Of a DNA stretch of 55,775 nucleotides, positions 32,547-39,836 are shown piece after piece. Source of the DNA: JAZLIT01 sp045617525 (GTDB lineage: Bacteria > Bacillota > Bacilli > Bacillales_A > Planococcaceae); assembly GCA_045617525.1 (NCBI GenBank), contig JAZLIT010000016.1, forward strand, positions 1-55,775. Direction: 5' to 3'. The first letter of the stretch is position 1; each line of letters starts with the position of its first letter. Position numbers and translations under genes: made by a program. Below the pieces are notes generated by a model. That model saw only the letters and a list, made by a program, of their open reading frames with translations, made no database searches and was not told the DNA's origin.

Positions 32547-32980
32547 TCATTACAGCACAAGGCGTCAGTATTTTAGTAATGTTTCTATGTGGTATAGGTA
32601 TAGGCATTATTTTGGACGGCTTTCGAATCTTCTGGCAAAACAGAAGGCATTGGGCACTATACCGAGTGCACAGGCTCTTCGAAATGTTGCTCTGGGCGCT
32701 ATTGGGACTAGCCACATTTTATTTTTTATTTTTAATAAAGGGTGGTGCATGGCGATACCTCGATCCGATAGCACAAGTTATAGGCATTATTATGTATGAT
32801 GCGTGGTTAAAAGGTCTATTTCGGGCATTTGGAAGAGTCGTTCATTTTCTTGTTGTACGACCGAGTTACTTTATAGGACATTTATTCGTGGGCACTATAC
32901 GTACCATACTGAGAATTGTCGTGCTTTTTGTGAAGTTTCTTTTACAACCGTTTTTCAGAAAGAAGAGGAAAGTTTTGTAA
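32543..32980 (+). CDS. yabQ: Spore cortex biosynthesis protein YabQ
   Basis: 145 residues with about four hydrophobic segments (VSILVMFLCGIGIGIILDGF; LFEMLLWALLGLATFYFLFL; DPIAQVIGIIMYDAWL; IRTILRIVVLFVKFLL) and a basic C-terminal end, the YabQ membrane-protein pattern. In B. subtilis it sits in the outer forespore membrane and is required for cortex formation. The ATG overlaps the yabP stop (ATGA), so the pair is translationally coupled. Confidence 0.9.
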   Translation: MIITAQGVSILVMFLCGIGIGIILDGFRIFWQNRRHWALYRVHRLFEMLLWALLGLATFYFLFLIKGGAWRYLDPIAQVIGIIMYDAWLKGLFRAFGRVVHFLVVRPSYFIGHLFVGTIRTILRIVVLFVKFLLQPFFRKKRKVL

Positions 32981-33048
32981 AAAGAACTATGAATAAGGCC
33001 AAAAATTCAGTATAATAAAGAGTACTAACTTTAAAAGGAGTGATCGTA

Positions 33049-33462
33049 TTGTCAATGCAACGTAATAGCGATGCAAATCGTAAAAAGTCCTTACATAAAC
33101 TTAATAATGACAATATCGATGCTGCTCAACAAGAAGCAAATCAAATTGCAAAATTGCGTGGTGCGAGAAATCGCAGGCTTATTGCATTTTTCACATTGGC
33201 CTTTTTAATTATCGGTTTTTTAGGCAATACAATATTGGGTCAAAATGAACGATTAAATGAGAAACAAGAAAATATGATGATTGTTGAAAAAGAGCTTCAA
33301 GAAATTCAGGAAATTCAAGAAATGTTGAAGCTTCAAATAGCAAAATTAGATGATGATGAATATATTGCAAAGCTAGCTAGAAAAGAATATTTCCTGTCTG
33401 AAGAAGGCGAGATAATTTTCACTATTCCAAAAGAAGATGCCAAGAAAAAGGATGTAGAGTAA
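33049..33462 (+). CDS. divIC: Cell division protein DivIC (FtsB-like)
   Basis: 137 residues: a basic cytoplasmic N-terminus, one membrane helix (IAFFTLAFLIIGFLGNTILG, about residues 46-65), then an extracellular coiled coil (ERLNEKQENMMIVEKELQEI and on), the septum-protein layout. It pairs with FtsL and DivIB in the division complex. I choose TTG at 33049, 8 nt after AAAGGAG (33034-33040); ATG at 33055 is too far from it. TATAAT at 33011-33016 may be its own -10. Confidence 0.93.
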   Translation: MSMQRNSDANRKKSLHKLNNDNIDAAQQEANQIAKLRGARNRRLIAFFTLAFLIIGFLGNTILGQNERLNEKQENMMIVEKELQEIQEIQEMLKLQIAKLDDDEYIAKLARKEYFLSEEGEIIFTIPKEDAKKKDVE

Positions 33463-33515
33463 AATATTAGCCTGTTTTTACTGATTTTACATTTTATCTA
33501 TTTGTTTGTTGAGTT

Positions 33516-33544
33516 AAAAAGAGTGTCTTGTTGACACTCTTTTT
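33516..33544 (+). terminator. Terminator after divIC, overlapping the yabR promoter
   Basis: Arms AAAAAGAGTGTC (33516-33527) and GACACTCTTTTT (33533-33544), a perfect 12-bp stem ending in T's. Confidence 0.88.
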
Positions 33545-33558
33545 ATGTTAGTTATAAT
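33531..33558 (+). promoter_or_regulatory. Sigma-A promoter of yabR built into the divIC terminator
   Basis: -35 TTGACA (33531-33536, perfect), 16-bp spacer, -10 TATAAT (33553-33558, perfect). The -35 starts in the terminator loop and continues into its 3' arm. Confidence 0.85.
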
Positions 33559-33648
33559 TAAAGAGAGCAATTCTAAATATAGCTCATAACAATTGATTAC
33601 ATGACTTTTAATAAAGTCGCTTAATTTTTAAGGAGGAGCATTTTTTTT

Positions 33649-34071
33649 ATGTCAATTGAAGTAGGCAGCAAAGTACAAGGTAAAGTAACAGGAATCACAA
33701 ATTTCGGAGCATTCGTTGAGTTGCCAGATGGCAAAACTGGTTTAGTTCACATCAGTGAGGTAGCGGACAACTATGTAAAAGATATCAATGAGCATCTTAA
33801 AGTTGGAGATGAAGTTGAAGTTAAGGTGATGAATGTTGAAGCGGATGGCAAGATTGGTCTTTCTATTCGTAAAGCAAAACCTCAACCAGAGCGACCAGAG
33901 CGCGCACCGCGTCCTCGTCGAGACAGTCGTCCATCTGAGAGAAATAGTCAGCCAAAAGAAAATTTCGAGCAAAAAGTGGCGCGTTTCTTAAAAGACAGCG
34001 ATGAGCGCCTTACTACGTTAAAGCGTGCAACAGAATCTAAACGTGGCGGCCGCGGAGCACGTAGAGGGTAA
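33649..34071 (+). CDS. yabR: S1-domain RNA-binding protein YabR
   Basis: 140 residues. An N-terminal S1 domain (GSKVQGKVTGITNFGAFVEL, GLVHISEVADNYVKD, GDEVEVKVMNVEADGKIGLS) is followed by an Arg/Pro-rich flexible stretch (PERPERAPRPRRDSRPSERN) and a short helix. The family, which includes general stress protein 13, associates with ribosomes. The ATG follows AAGGAGGAG. It is expressed from the strong promoter at 33531-33558 and ends in a terminator. Confidence 0.92.
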   Translation: MSIEVGSKVQGKVTGITNFGAFVELPDGKTGLVHISEVADNYVKDINEHLKVGDEVEVKVMNVEADGKIGLSIRKAKPQPERPERAPRPRRDSRPSERNSQPKENFEQKVARFLKDSDERLTTLKRATESKRGGRGARRG

Positions 34072-34113
34072 CTTGCTGGCTGTTTTAATCGTAGAAAAAG
34101 TGTAATATATGGT

Positions 34114-34147
34114 ACCTAACGATGCGTGTACGTCGTTAGGTTTTTTT
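34114..34147 (+). terminator. Terminator after yabR
   Basis: Arms ACCTAACGA (34114-34122) and TCGTTAGGT (34133-34141), then TTTTTT. Confidence 0.9.
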
Positions 34148-34167
34148 ATTTTTTAGGGGGGAACGAG

Positions 34168-34617
34168 ATGAATGAAGAAGCAATAGCGTTTTGGAATGAT
34201 TATTGGGGTGATGCATACAAGCCGCAAAATGTACGAGCCTATCGTTACGGAGATACACCGGATGAGCTCGCGGCGATGGTAGTCGCAGGAGAAAAGACGG
34301 CCTCTTCTAACGCCAAACGTTTATTTGAGCTAAATAACCTTCCAATTCCTGCACCTGGTGACTATCATATAATATTAAATAAGCAGTACAAGCCTGTTGT
34401 GCTAATTCAAGTAGAAAGCGTTAGTTTGATTCCCTATGATGAAGTAAACGAAACTTTCGCAATTGCGGAAGGCGATGGTACTTATGAAAATTGGGATGAA
34501 ATTCATATCCGTTTTTTTAAAGAAGAGTTTGCAAAGCACAATGAAGTTTTCCACTCCAAAATTGAGTTGATTTGCCAAACGTTTAAGGTATTAAAGGTAA
34601 ATACTGATTTGGATTAA
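34168..34617 (+). CDS. ASCH-domain protein (YhfF-like)
   Basis: 149 residues with an ASCH domain, a PUA-like fold that binds RNA or modified nucleosides. The family pattern is visible in GEKTASSNAKRLFELNNLPI, PGDYHIILNKQYKPVVLIQV, the IPYDEV segment and AIAEGDGTYENWDEIH. Some ASCH proteins hydrolyse N4-acetylcytidine, but that is not shown here. The ATG at 34168 follows AGGGGGGAA; the longer frame to 34126 crosses the upstream terminator and is rejected. This gene is not at this site in B. subtilis. Confidence 0.82.
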   Translation: MNEEAIAFWNDYWGDAYKPQNVRAYRYGDTPDELAAMVVAGEKTASSNAKRLFELNNLPIPAPGDYHIILNKQYKPVVLIQVESVSLIPYDEVNETFAIAEGDGTYENWDEIHIRFFKEEFAKHNEVFHSKIELICQTFKVLKVNTDLD

Positions 34618-34628
34618 GTGAAATTAAT

Positions 34629-34670
34629 AAAAGGGTTATTCATTTTGATAAAAAAATGAATAACCCTTTT
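34629..34670. terminator. Bidirectional terminator
   Basis: Arms at 34629-34646 and 34653-34670 form a perfect 18-bp stem with A-rich and T-rich ends. It serves the ASCH gene on the plus strand and the small membrane gene on the minus strand. Confidence 0.92.
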
Positions 34671-34671
34671 A

Positions 34672-34854
34672 TTATTGTTGCTGTTTGAAATAAAGTTTAA
34701 TAAGTCCATACATAGTAATACAGCAAACGACTAGCCCCGCTAAAAGTAGGACGATTTGAAGTGGCACGGGAATGTTTGTTAAAAAGAAGCCACTAATAAT
34801 TAGGAGGGCTCCTAAAGAACATAGAGCAGATAAGACACGGAAATTTTCTAACAT
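34672..34854 (-). CDS. Small two-helix membrane protein, unknown
   Basis: 60 residues: MLENFRVLSALCSLGALLII, a first helix about residues 8-25, a short NIPVP turn, and a second helix VLLLAGLVVCCITMYGLI, ending in a basic KLYFKQQQ. The ATG is preceded by AAAGGAGG at a spacing of about 10 nt, and a terminator follows the stop. These signals make it a credible gene. I cannot name a family. It lies just downstream of the tRNA pair on the same strand. Confidence 0.7.
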   Translation of the reverse strand: MLENFRVLSALCSLGALLIISGFFLTNIPVPLQIVLLLAGLVVCCITMYGLIKLYFKQQQ

Positions 34855-34923
34855 GGTAAAAAATCCTCCTTTTACAATCCACTATTAAGTTTAACTTGAA
34901 ATGGAAAATAGATAAACAACAAA

Positions 34924-34957
34924 AAAACGGCCGCTTACAAAAGTAAGCGACCGTTTT
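34924..34957 (-). terminator. Terminator of the tRNA-Met/tRNA-Glu transcript
   Basis: On the minus strand a stem pairs 34957-34943 with 34938-34924 (AAAACGG, CGCTTAC and complements), followed by a run of T's complementary to the A's at 34919-34927. Confidence 0.88.
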
Positions 34958-34961
34958 AATA

Positions 34962-35033
34962 TGACCCGTACGGGATTCGAACCCGTGTTACCGCCGTGAA
35001 AGGGCGGTGTCTTAACCGCTTGACCAACGGGCC
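34962..35033 (-). tRNA. tRNA-Glu (UUC)
   Basis: The minus-strand 72-nt cloverleaf starts GGCCCGT and ends ACGGGTC plus discriminator A. The anticodon loop CTTTCAC has anticodon TTC, and the T-arm has GGTTCGAAT. No CCA is encoded; the bases after the discriminator are TAT. Confidence 0.96.
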
Positions 35034-35035
35034 GT

Positions 35036-35112
35036 TGGTGGCTGCCGAGGGAGTCGAACCCACGACCTTTCGGGTATGAACCGAATGCTCTAGCCAGCTG
35101 AGCTAGGCAGCC
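35036..35112 (-). tRNA. tRNA-Met (CAU), elongator type
   Basis: The minus-strand 77-nt cloverleaf starts GGCTGCC and ends GGCAGCC, discriminator A, encoded CCA. The anticodon loop TTCATAC has anticodon CAT. The first acceptor pair is G-C, unlike initiator tRNA, and the sequence resembles B. subtilis elongator tRNA-Met. Only 2 nt separate it from tRNA-Glu. The same Met-Glu pair lies before spoIIE in B. subtilis. Confidence 0.95.
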
Positions 35113-35132
35113 ATTAATTAACAACAAAACTT

Positions 35133-35161
35133 ATAATACCTTCGTATGATAGAAACGTCAA
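35133..35161 (-). promoter_or_regulatory. Sigma-A promoter of the tRNA pair
   Basis: On the minus strand -35 TTGACG (35161-35156), 17-bp spacer, -10 TATTAT (35138-35133). Confidence 0.8.
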
Positions 35162-35259
35162 GTACTTCTATGAAAAATAATAAAAAAAGATGATTTTTAG
35201 TAGATTTCTTTGATAAATGAGAGATTACTTACCTATTCATGGCAGAATTTCAGAACCTT

Positions 35260-35324
35260 CGTCGAACGAAAAAACAAGATTGGTGCGCTTTTAGACAATT
35301 TTTTTACTAGAATTTCGATATACT
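35260..35324 (+). promoter_or_regulatory. Spo0A-type promoter of spoIIE with 21-bp spacer
   Basis: -35-like TAGACA (35292-35297) and -10 TATACT (35319-35324) are 21 bp apart, the abnormal spacing of Spo0A-activated sigma-A promoters such as B. subtilis spoIIE. Candidate 0A boxes, each matching TGTCGAA at 6 of 7, are CGTCGAA (35260-35266), TGTCTAA (35297-35291, minus) and TATCGAA (35319-35313, minus). Confidence 0.65.
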
Positions 35325-35346
35325 GTCCGAACGGAGGAGGAGATTG

Positions 35347-37710
35347 ATGGGTAGTTTTTCAATCGAAAAAGAATTAATAAGAAACGAGAGGATTGTAACT
35401 CGTTTTATTCAAATAGGATTTTTTGCGAGTGCATTCTTTTTAGCAAATGCTGTATTTTTTGACGTAGCTGTACCCTTTTTTGTGCCGTTTTGGGCGGTTA
35501 TTCAAAGTCAATTTCCTAAGATGAGGAAGGCAACGCTAGCAGGAGGGATCATTGGGGCATTTTCATTAAATGTTGGGCAATTTTTTATATTGATTATGCA
35601 GTTATTGCTATTTCAAGTGCTACATAAATGGAAAGGACAACCCTTGCCTTTAGCGTTTCAAGTTTTAATCTCAACTTTAACAGTACAGGTGCTATGGCAA
35701 ATAATCTATGCGCAGGGGTTACCGACATTCGATGTTTGGATGGCTGTTTTTTTAGAGGTATTGCTGGCATATGTCATGACGCTTTTAGTTGGAATTAGCG
35801 TTCAAGGGCAACCGCTTCAGTTTTCGTTACCGTGGAAGGCGGATCGTATTATTGCATCGTTAATAATTATGTCGATTATGGTGACGGGAATGACTTCGTT
35901 TCAATTTGGACAATTTAGTTTAAGCATCTTTTTAATTCATTTACTTTTATGCGTAATTGGCTTTCGTTTTTCGTTTGCCACGACGGTCATGACGGCGACA
36001 GTCATCGGAACCATTATTGCAGTTGCGAACCTTTCTTTTACAGGCATGTTAAGTGTCGTTATTTTGACAGGGATTGTTATTGGGCTTTCGAGGCCTTTGG
36101 GGAAAGTGGGTATTGCTTTCATTAGCGTGTTGCCAAGTGTGTTTTTCTTTTTATATGATGCAACACTTCCACTTGACTCGGTCTATTTTGTGTCGATAGC
36201 AATTGCAATGGGTGCTTTTTTAATGATTCCTGTGCAGGCATATCAAAAGGTGGAGCACTACTTCCAACCATCAATTAGTGACAAAGAAGCTTCTAATTTG
36301 GTGAATGAAAAAATTGAGCTACAGTTATCGGAATTTCGACGTTTTGTGAATTTCATAAGTGAAGCTGTGTTAGTGAATACGCAGTTAAATCAAAATGAGC
36401 AGAATGAGCAGAATGTAAATGAACTATCACCTTATGAGATTTGCCAATCATGTTTTCGTAAAAATGTTTGTTGGGGCGCAAATCGAGAGGAAATGACGCA
36501 GCTTGTGCAACATTGGCATTTATATAAAAGTGCTAATCAGCAATTTGAGTTAATTAAACTAGAAGAAAAGCTTAGTCGGAAATGTGTGAAACATGAAAGG
36601 TTAATAGAAGAAATGACATTTCAGTCTTTGGAGGATCGTATAAGTAGGCAATTTTATCATGGAAAAAAGATGCTCGCACTACAGCTTCAAGATTTTACAA
36701 TGCATTTAGAACAGCTGATGTATACGATGCAACAAAATGCGCTGACTTATGAGCAGACAGAGGACCTTTTGCTAAGTGAAATAAATAATCAGTATGAGAG
36801 TTGCTTCCAAGTAGATTTCGTGAGTGAAGTAGCGGGTGCAAGGATTATAAAGCTTTATTTTTCACAGACGAAGAAAGAATTATTGAAGAATGAGTTAGAC
36901 ATTATAGAGCAATTAAATAATTATTTTGGTGAAGTTTTTCATTTAACAGCAATTGTAGAATCCAATAAATTATTTGTGCACAGTGTGTTACAGTTTGAAT
37001 CACGCATGCGTTTTGAAGTTGCTTACGATGTATTTAATAAATCTAAAATTAGTGGGACCGTTTCAGGTGATGCCCATAGTATTTTTATGATTCACGAAGG
37101 TTTAGTAGGGATATTACTTTCGGACGGAATGGGGCATTCGCAAAAGGCGAGGGCTGAAAGTGAACAGCTAATTAATTGGATGCGTAGTTTTTTACATTAT
37201 CAAATTCAGCCAGAAACAGCGATGCACACGATGCATTATATGCTTTCGTTGAAGTCGACACTTGATATGTATGCAACATTTGATATGGGACTCATTGATT
37301 TACAGAAGGGGCGCCTTTATTCCTGGAAGGCTGGTGGAATGAGTACATATATTGTACGAGGAGATTCGATTTTCAAAGTCGATAGCTACTCACCACCAAT
37401 TGGTGCGATGCCGCATTTTTCTGTTGAAATGAATGAGCATGATTTAAAGTCACATGATATGATATTTATAGTTTCAGATGGTATATTCTCGCTAACGGAC
37501 AGCTGGCAGGAACAAGAAAAATTATTTATGCAGCTGATACTAAAAATGTTAGATAGACATTTATCGATCCAAGCCATGCTTTATGAATTAATGGATAGCT
37601 ATGAGACGCATTTTCCATTGAAAGATGATTGCACGATAATAGCGGTAGAAGTAAAGCATGTTCAAAGTGATTGGATGGTATTTCATAAACAAGAGAAAAT
37701 TGTGACATAG
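35347..37710 (+). CDS. spoIIE: Stage II sporulation protein E, serine phosphatase
   Basis: 787 residues. The first ~320 residues hold about ten membrane helices. A central region (to ~570) mediates FtsZ contact and oligomerisation. The C-terminal PP2C phosphatase has LSDGMGHSQKARAES with metal Asp593 and a final DDCTIIAVEV. It dephosphorylates SpoIIAA-P, freeing sigma-F in the forespore. A small NEQ tandem repeat (QNEQNEQNVNE) and a cysteine-rich CQSCFRKNVCWG lie near residue 355-380. The ATG at 35347 is 6 nt after GGAGG. tilS follows 15 nt on. Confidence 0.97.
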   Translation: MGSFSIEKELIRNERIVTRFIQIGFFASAFFLANAVFFDVAVPFFVPFWAVIQSQFPKMRKATLAGGIIGAFSLNVGQFFILIMQLLLFQVLHKWKGQPLPLAFQVLISTLTVQVLWQIIYAQGLPTFDVWMAVFLEVLLAYVMTLLVGISVQGQPLQFSLPWKADRIIASLIIMSIMVTGMTSFQFGQFSLSIFLIHLLLCVIGFRFSFATTVMTATVIGTIIAVANLSFTGMLSVVILTGIVIGLSRPLGKVGIAFISVLPSVFFFLYDATLPLDSVYFVSIAIAMGAFLMIPVQAYQKVEHYFQPSISDKEASNLVNEKIELQLSEFRRFVNFISEAVLVNTQLNQNEQNEQNVNELSPYEICQSCFRKNVCWGANREEMTQLVQHWHLYKSANQQFELIKLEEKLSRKCVKHERLIEEMTFQSLEDRISRQFYHGKKMLALQLQDFTMHLEQLMYTMQQNALTYEQTEDLLLSEINNQYESCFQVDFVSEVAGARIIKLYFSQTKKELLKNELDIIEQLNNYFGEVFHLTAIVESNKLFVHSVLQFESRMRFEVAYDVFNKSKISGTVSGDAHSIFMIHEGLVGILLSDGMGHSQKARAESEQLINWMRSFLHYQIQPETAMHTMHYMLSLKSTLDMYATFDMGLIDLQKGRLYSWKAGGMSTYIVRGDSIFKVDSYSPPIGAMPHFSVEMNEHDLKSHDMIFIVSDGIFSLTDSWQEQEKLFMQLILKMLDRHLSIQAMLYELMDSYETHFPLKDDCTIIAVEVKHVQSDWMVFHKQEKIVT

Positions 37711-37725
37711 TGGAGGGGATAGAAG

Positions 37726-39129
37726 ATGCATATGTTTGAGCAAAAAGTACGTGCCTACATCGAAGAAATGAATTTAATTGCACAAGGCGATCATCTTCTT
37801 CTCGCTTGCTCGGGTGGAGTAGATTCAGTTGCACTACTCCATTTTTTACATAGGTATAAGGATGTAATGGGAATCCAACTTTCTGTCGTGCATGTTGATC
37901 ACATGCTCCGTGGGGACGTGTCACTTGAGGATTTGGAATTTGTACGTGATACATGTAAACAGTTAGGCTTGCCTTTTTATGGGCGTTCAATTAATATTCC
38001 AGCAATTCTTGACGCACACGGGGGGAATAGCCAAGCTGTCTGTCGCCGTGAAAGATATGCTTATTTTGGGGAAGTAATGGATTCTACTAGGGCAAATGTC
38101 GTTGTGACTGCGCACCATGCTGACGATCAACTTGAATCAGTAGTAATGGCGCTGACGAAGGGCGCTTCGACTAAATCATTAGCAGGCATTTATCCAATGC
38201 GTGCTTTTAAAGACGGGCAAATAATTCGTCCATTTTTATCGGTTACAAAAGTAGAAGTTAGGGAATATTTACAAATGAACCACCTAAACTGGCGTGAAGA
38301 TTCAAGTAACGAACAGGATGATTACTTGAGAAATCGTTTCCGTCATCATGTCATCCCGTTACTAAAAGAAGAAAATCCTAATATCACAATGAATATCCGG
38401 TATTTATCCGAGCAGTTGCGAGAAGATGAACAGTACTTAATGGGTCTTGCCGAAGCCCGATTTTTGGACATTGTGACGAAATCGGATGAAAATACCTATT
38501 ATTTAGAAGTAGAGGTATTAAAACGTGAACCCGTAGCTTTACAAAGAAGGCTCATTTTAATACTATTAAACTATGTCTATGTGGATACGATACCATTACA
38601 AAGCAATTCATTTGTTACTTCTATTTTGAAGTTATGTGATACAGTAATGGGGAATTCCCAAATAGACTTACCGAATAATTTTATCGTAAGAAGAGCATAT
38701 AACGTGCTTACCGTTGAAAAGGTGGTAGCAGCAGCCCCATTCGTTTCTAAAAGTCTTACGCTAAATGAATGGCATGCTTTTGATTCGTTTCGTTTATTTA
38801 TAGGAGATGGCGTGGATTTACCGGACAGTCAAAGTGAATTAGCAAAAACCTATTACTTCAGTTCTGACACGGTGTCGCTCCCACTTACATTGCGTACAGT
38901 CGAAAATGGCGACCGCATACATATTAAGGGCATGCAGCAAGAAAAGCGTGTATCTCGTGTTTTTATAGACGATAAAATCCCAGCGAATGAAAGAAGTACT
39001 TGGCCAATTTTGGTGGATTGTAATAATGAGCTCTTGGCTCTGCTTTACTTACGTATTAGCAATAAATTATCTGAAAGCAAACGTCCAAATGATGATTTAT
39101 TTATCTATATTGTGGACGATTCTTTATAA
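37726..39129 (+). CDS. tilS: tRNA(Ile)-lysidine synthase
   Basis: 467 residues. The PP-loop SGGVDS is at residues 29-34, VDHMLRGDVSLEDLEFV follows, and there is a C-terminal TilS substrate domain. It converts C34 of tRNA-Ile(CAU) to lysidine so that it reads AUA, an essential function. The ATG follows GGAGGGG. In B. subtilis yabS and yabT lie between spoIIE and tilS; here the gap is 15 nt. hpt and ftsH follow in the conserved order. Confidence 0.96.
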   Translation: MHMFEQKVRAYIEEMNLIAQGDHLLLACSGGVDSVALLHFLHRYKDVMGIQLSVVHVDHMLRGDVSLEDLEFVRDTCKQLGLPFYGRSINIPAILDAHGGNSQAVCRRERYAYFGEVMDSTRANVVVTAHHADDQLESVVMALTKGASTKSLAGIYPMRAFKDGQIIRPFLSVTKVEVREYLQMNHLNWREDSSNEQDDYLRNRFRHHVIPLLKEENPNITMNIRYLSEQLREDEQYLMGLAEARFLDIVTKSDENTYYLEVEVLKREPVALQRRLILILLNYVYVDTIPLQSNSFVTSILKLCDTVMGNSQIDLPNNFIVRRAYNVLTVEKVVAAAPFVSKSLTLNEWHAFDSFRLFIGDGVDLPDSQSELAKTYYFSSDTVSLPLTLRTVENGDRIHIKGMQQEKRVSRVFIDDKIPANERSTWPILVDCNNELLALLYLRISNKLSESKRPNDDLFIYIVDDSL

Positions 39130-39160
39130 AGAAGTTTTGACAATTCGAGGAGGACTCAAC

Positions 39161-39703
39161 ATGATTCAAAATGACATTGAAAAAATTATGATTACTGAGG
39201 AAGAAATTCAGGCACGTATCGTAGAACTGGGCGCTAAATTAACAGCAGAATATCAAGATAAGTTCCCATTAGCAGTGGGTGTTCTTAAAGGTGCAATGCC
39301 TTTCATGACAGATTTAATGAAGCGCTTTGATTCTTATATCGAAGTAGATTTCATGGACGTATCAAGCTATGGTAACGCAACAGTATCTTCAGGTGAAGTT
39401 AAAATCTTAAAAGATTTAAACACATCAATTGAAGGTCGCGACATTATTATTATTGAAGATATTATTGATAGCGGATTAACTTTAAGTTATTTAGTAAATC
39501 AATTTAAATCTCGTAAAGCTAAATCAATTAAAATTGTTACATTATTAGACAAACCATCTGGCCGTAAAGTAGATTTATCTGCTGATTTAGTAGGATTCAA
39601 AGTTCCAGACGGATTCGTAGTTGGCTATGGTTTAGATTACTGTGAAAAATATCGTAATTTACCTTACATCGGAATTTTAAAACGCGAAGTCTATTCATTT
39701 TAA
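39161..39703 (+). CDS. hpt: Hypoxanthine phosphoribosyltransferase
   Basis: 180 residues. The PRPP-binding loop is IIIIEDIIDSGLTLSYL, and the lid and base-binding segments are VGVLKGAMPFMTDL and LVGFKVPDGFVVGYGLDY. It salvages hypoxanthine and guanine. The ATG at 39161 is 9-10 nt after GAGGAGG. The same frame stays open much further upstream into tilS, but that part carries no conserved sequence and I exclude it. In B. subtilis HprT also partners TilS to activate ftsH, a role hinted at by the same gene order. Confidence 0.97.
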   Translation: MIQNDIEKIMITEEEIQARIVELGAKLTAEYQDKFPLAVGVLKGAMPFMTDLMKRFDSYIEVDFMDVSSYGNATVSSGEVKILKDLNTSIEGRDIIIIEDIIDSGLTLSYLVNQFKSRKAKSIKIVTLLDKPSGRKVDLSADLVGFKVPDGFVVGYGLDYCEKYRNLPYIGILKREVYSF

Positions 39704-39836
39704 TTAACGAATTACAATCGAATAGGAAATAAATTGTATTTTCTTAATTTTACTGGTGCTTTTCGTTGTGTGAAAAAATAATCCTATGTTAAAATTTTAT
39801 ATATAGTTTTTCTGTAATGTCGTGAGGAGGCTGGGG

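Noticed and set aside
32461..33015. Alternative plus-strand frames across yabQ
   Set aside because: They are out-of-frame readings of yabP/yabQ, rich in Arg/Ser/Tyr with no family features.
38987..39160. 58-codon N-terminal extension of hpt
   Set aside because: It overlaps tilS out of frame, lies upstream of a good ribosome site, and has no match in the family.
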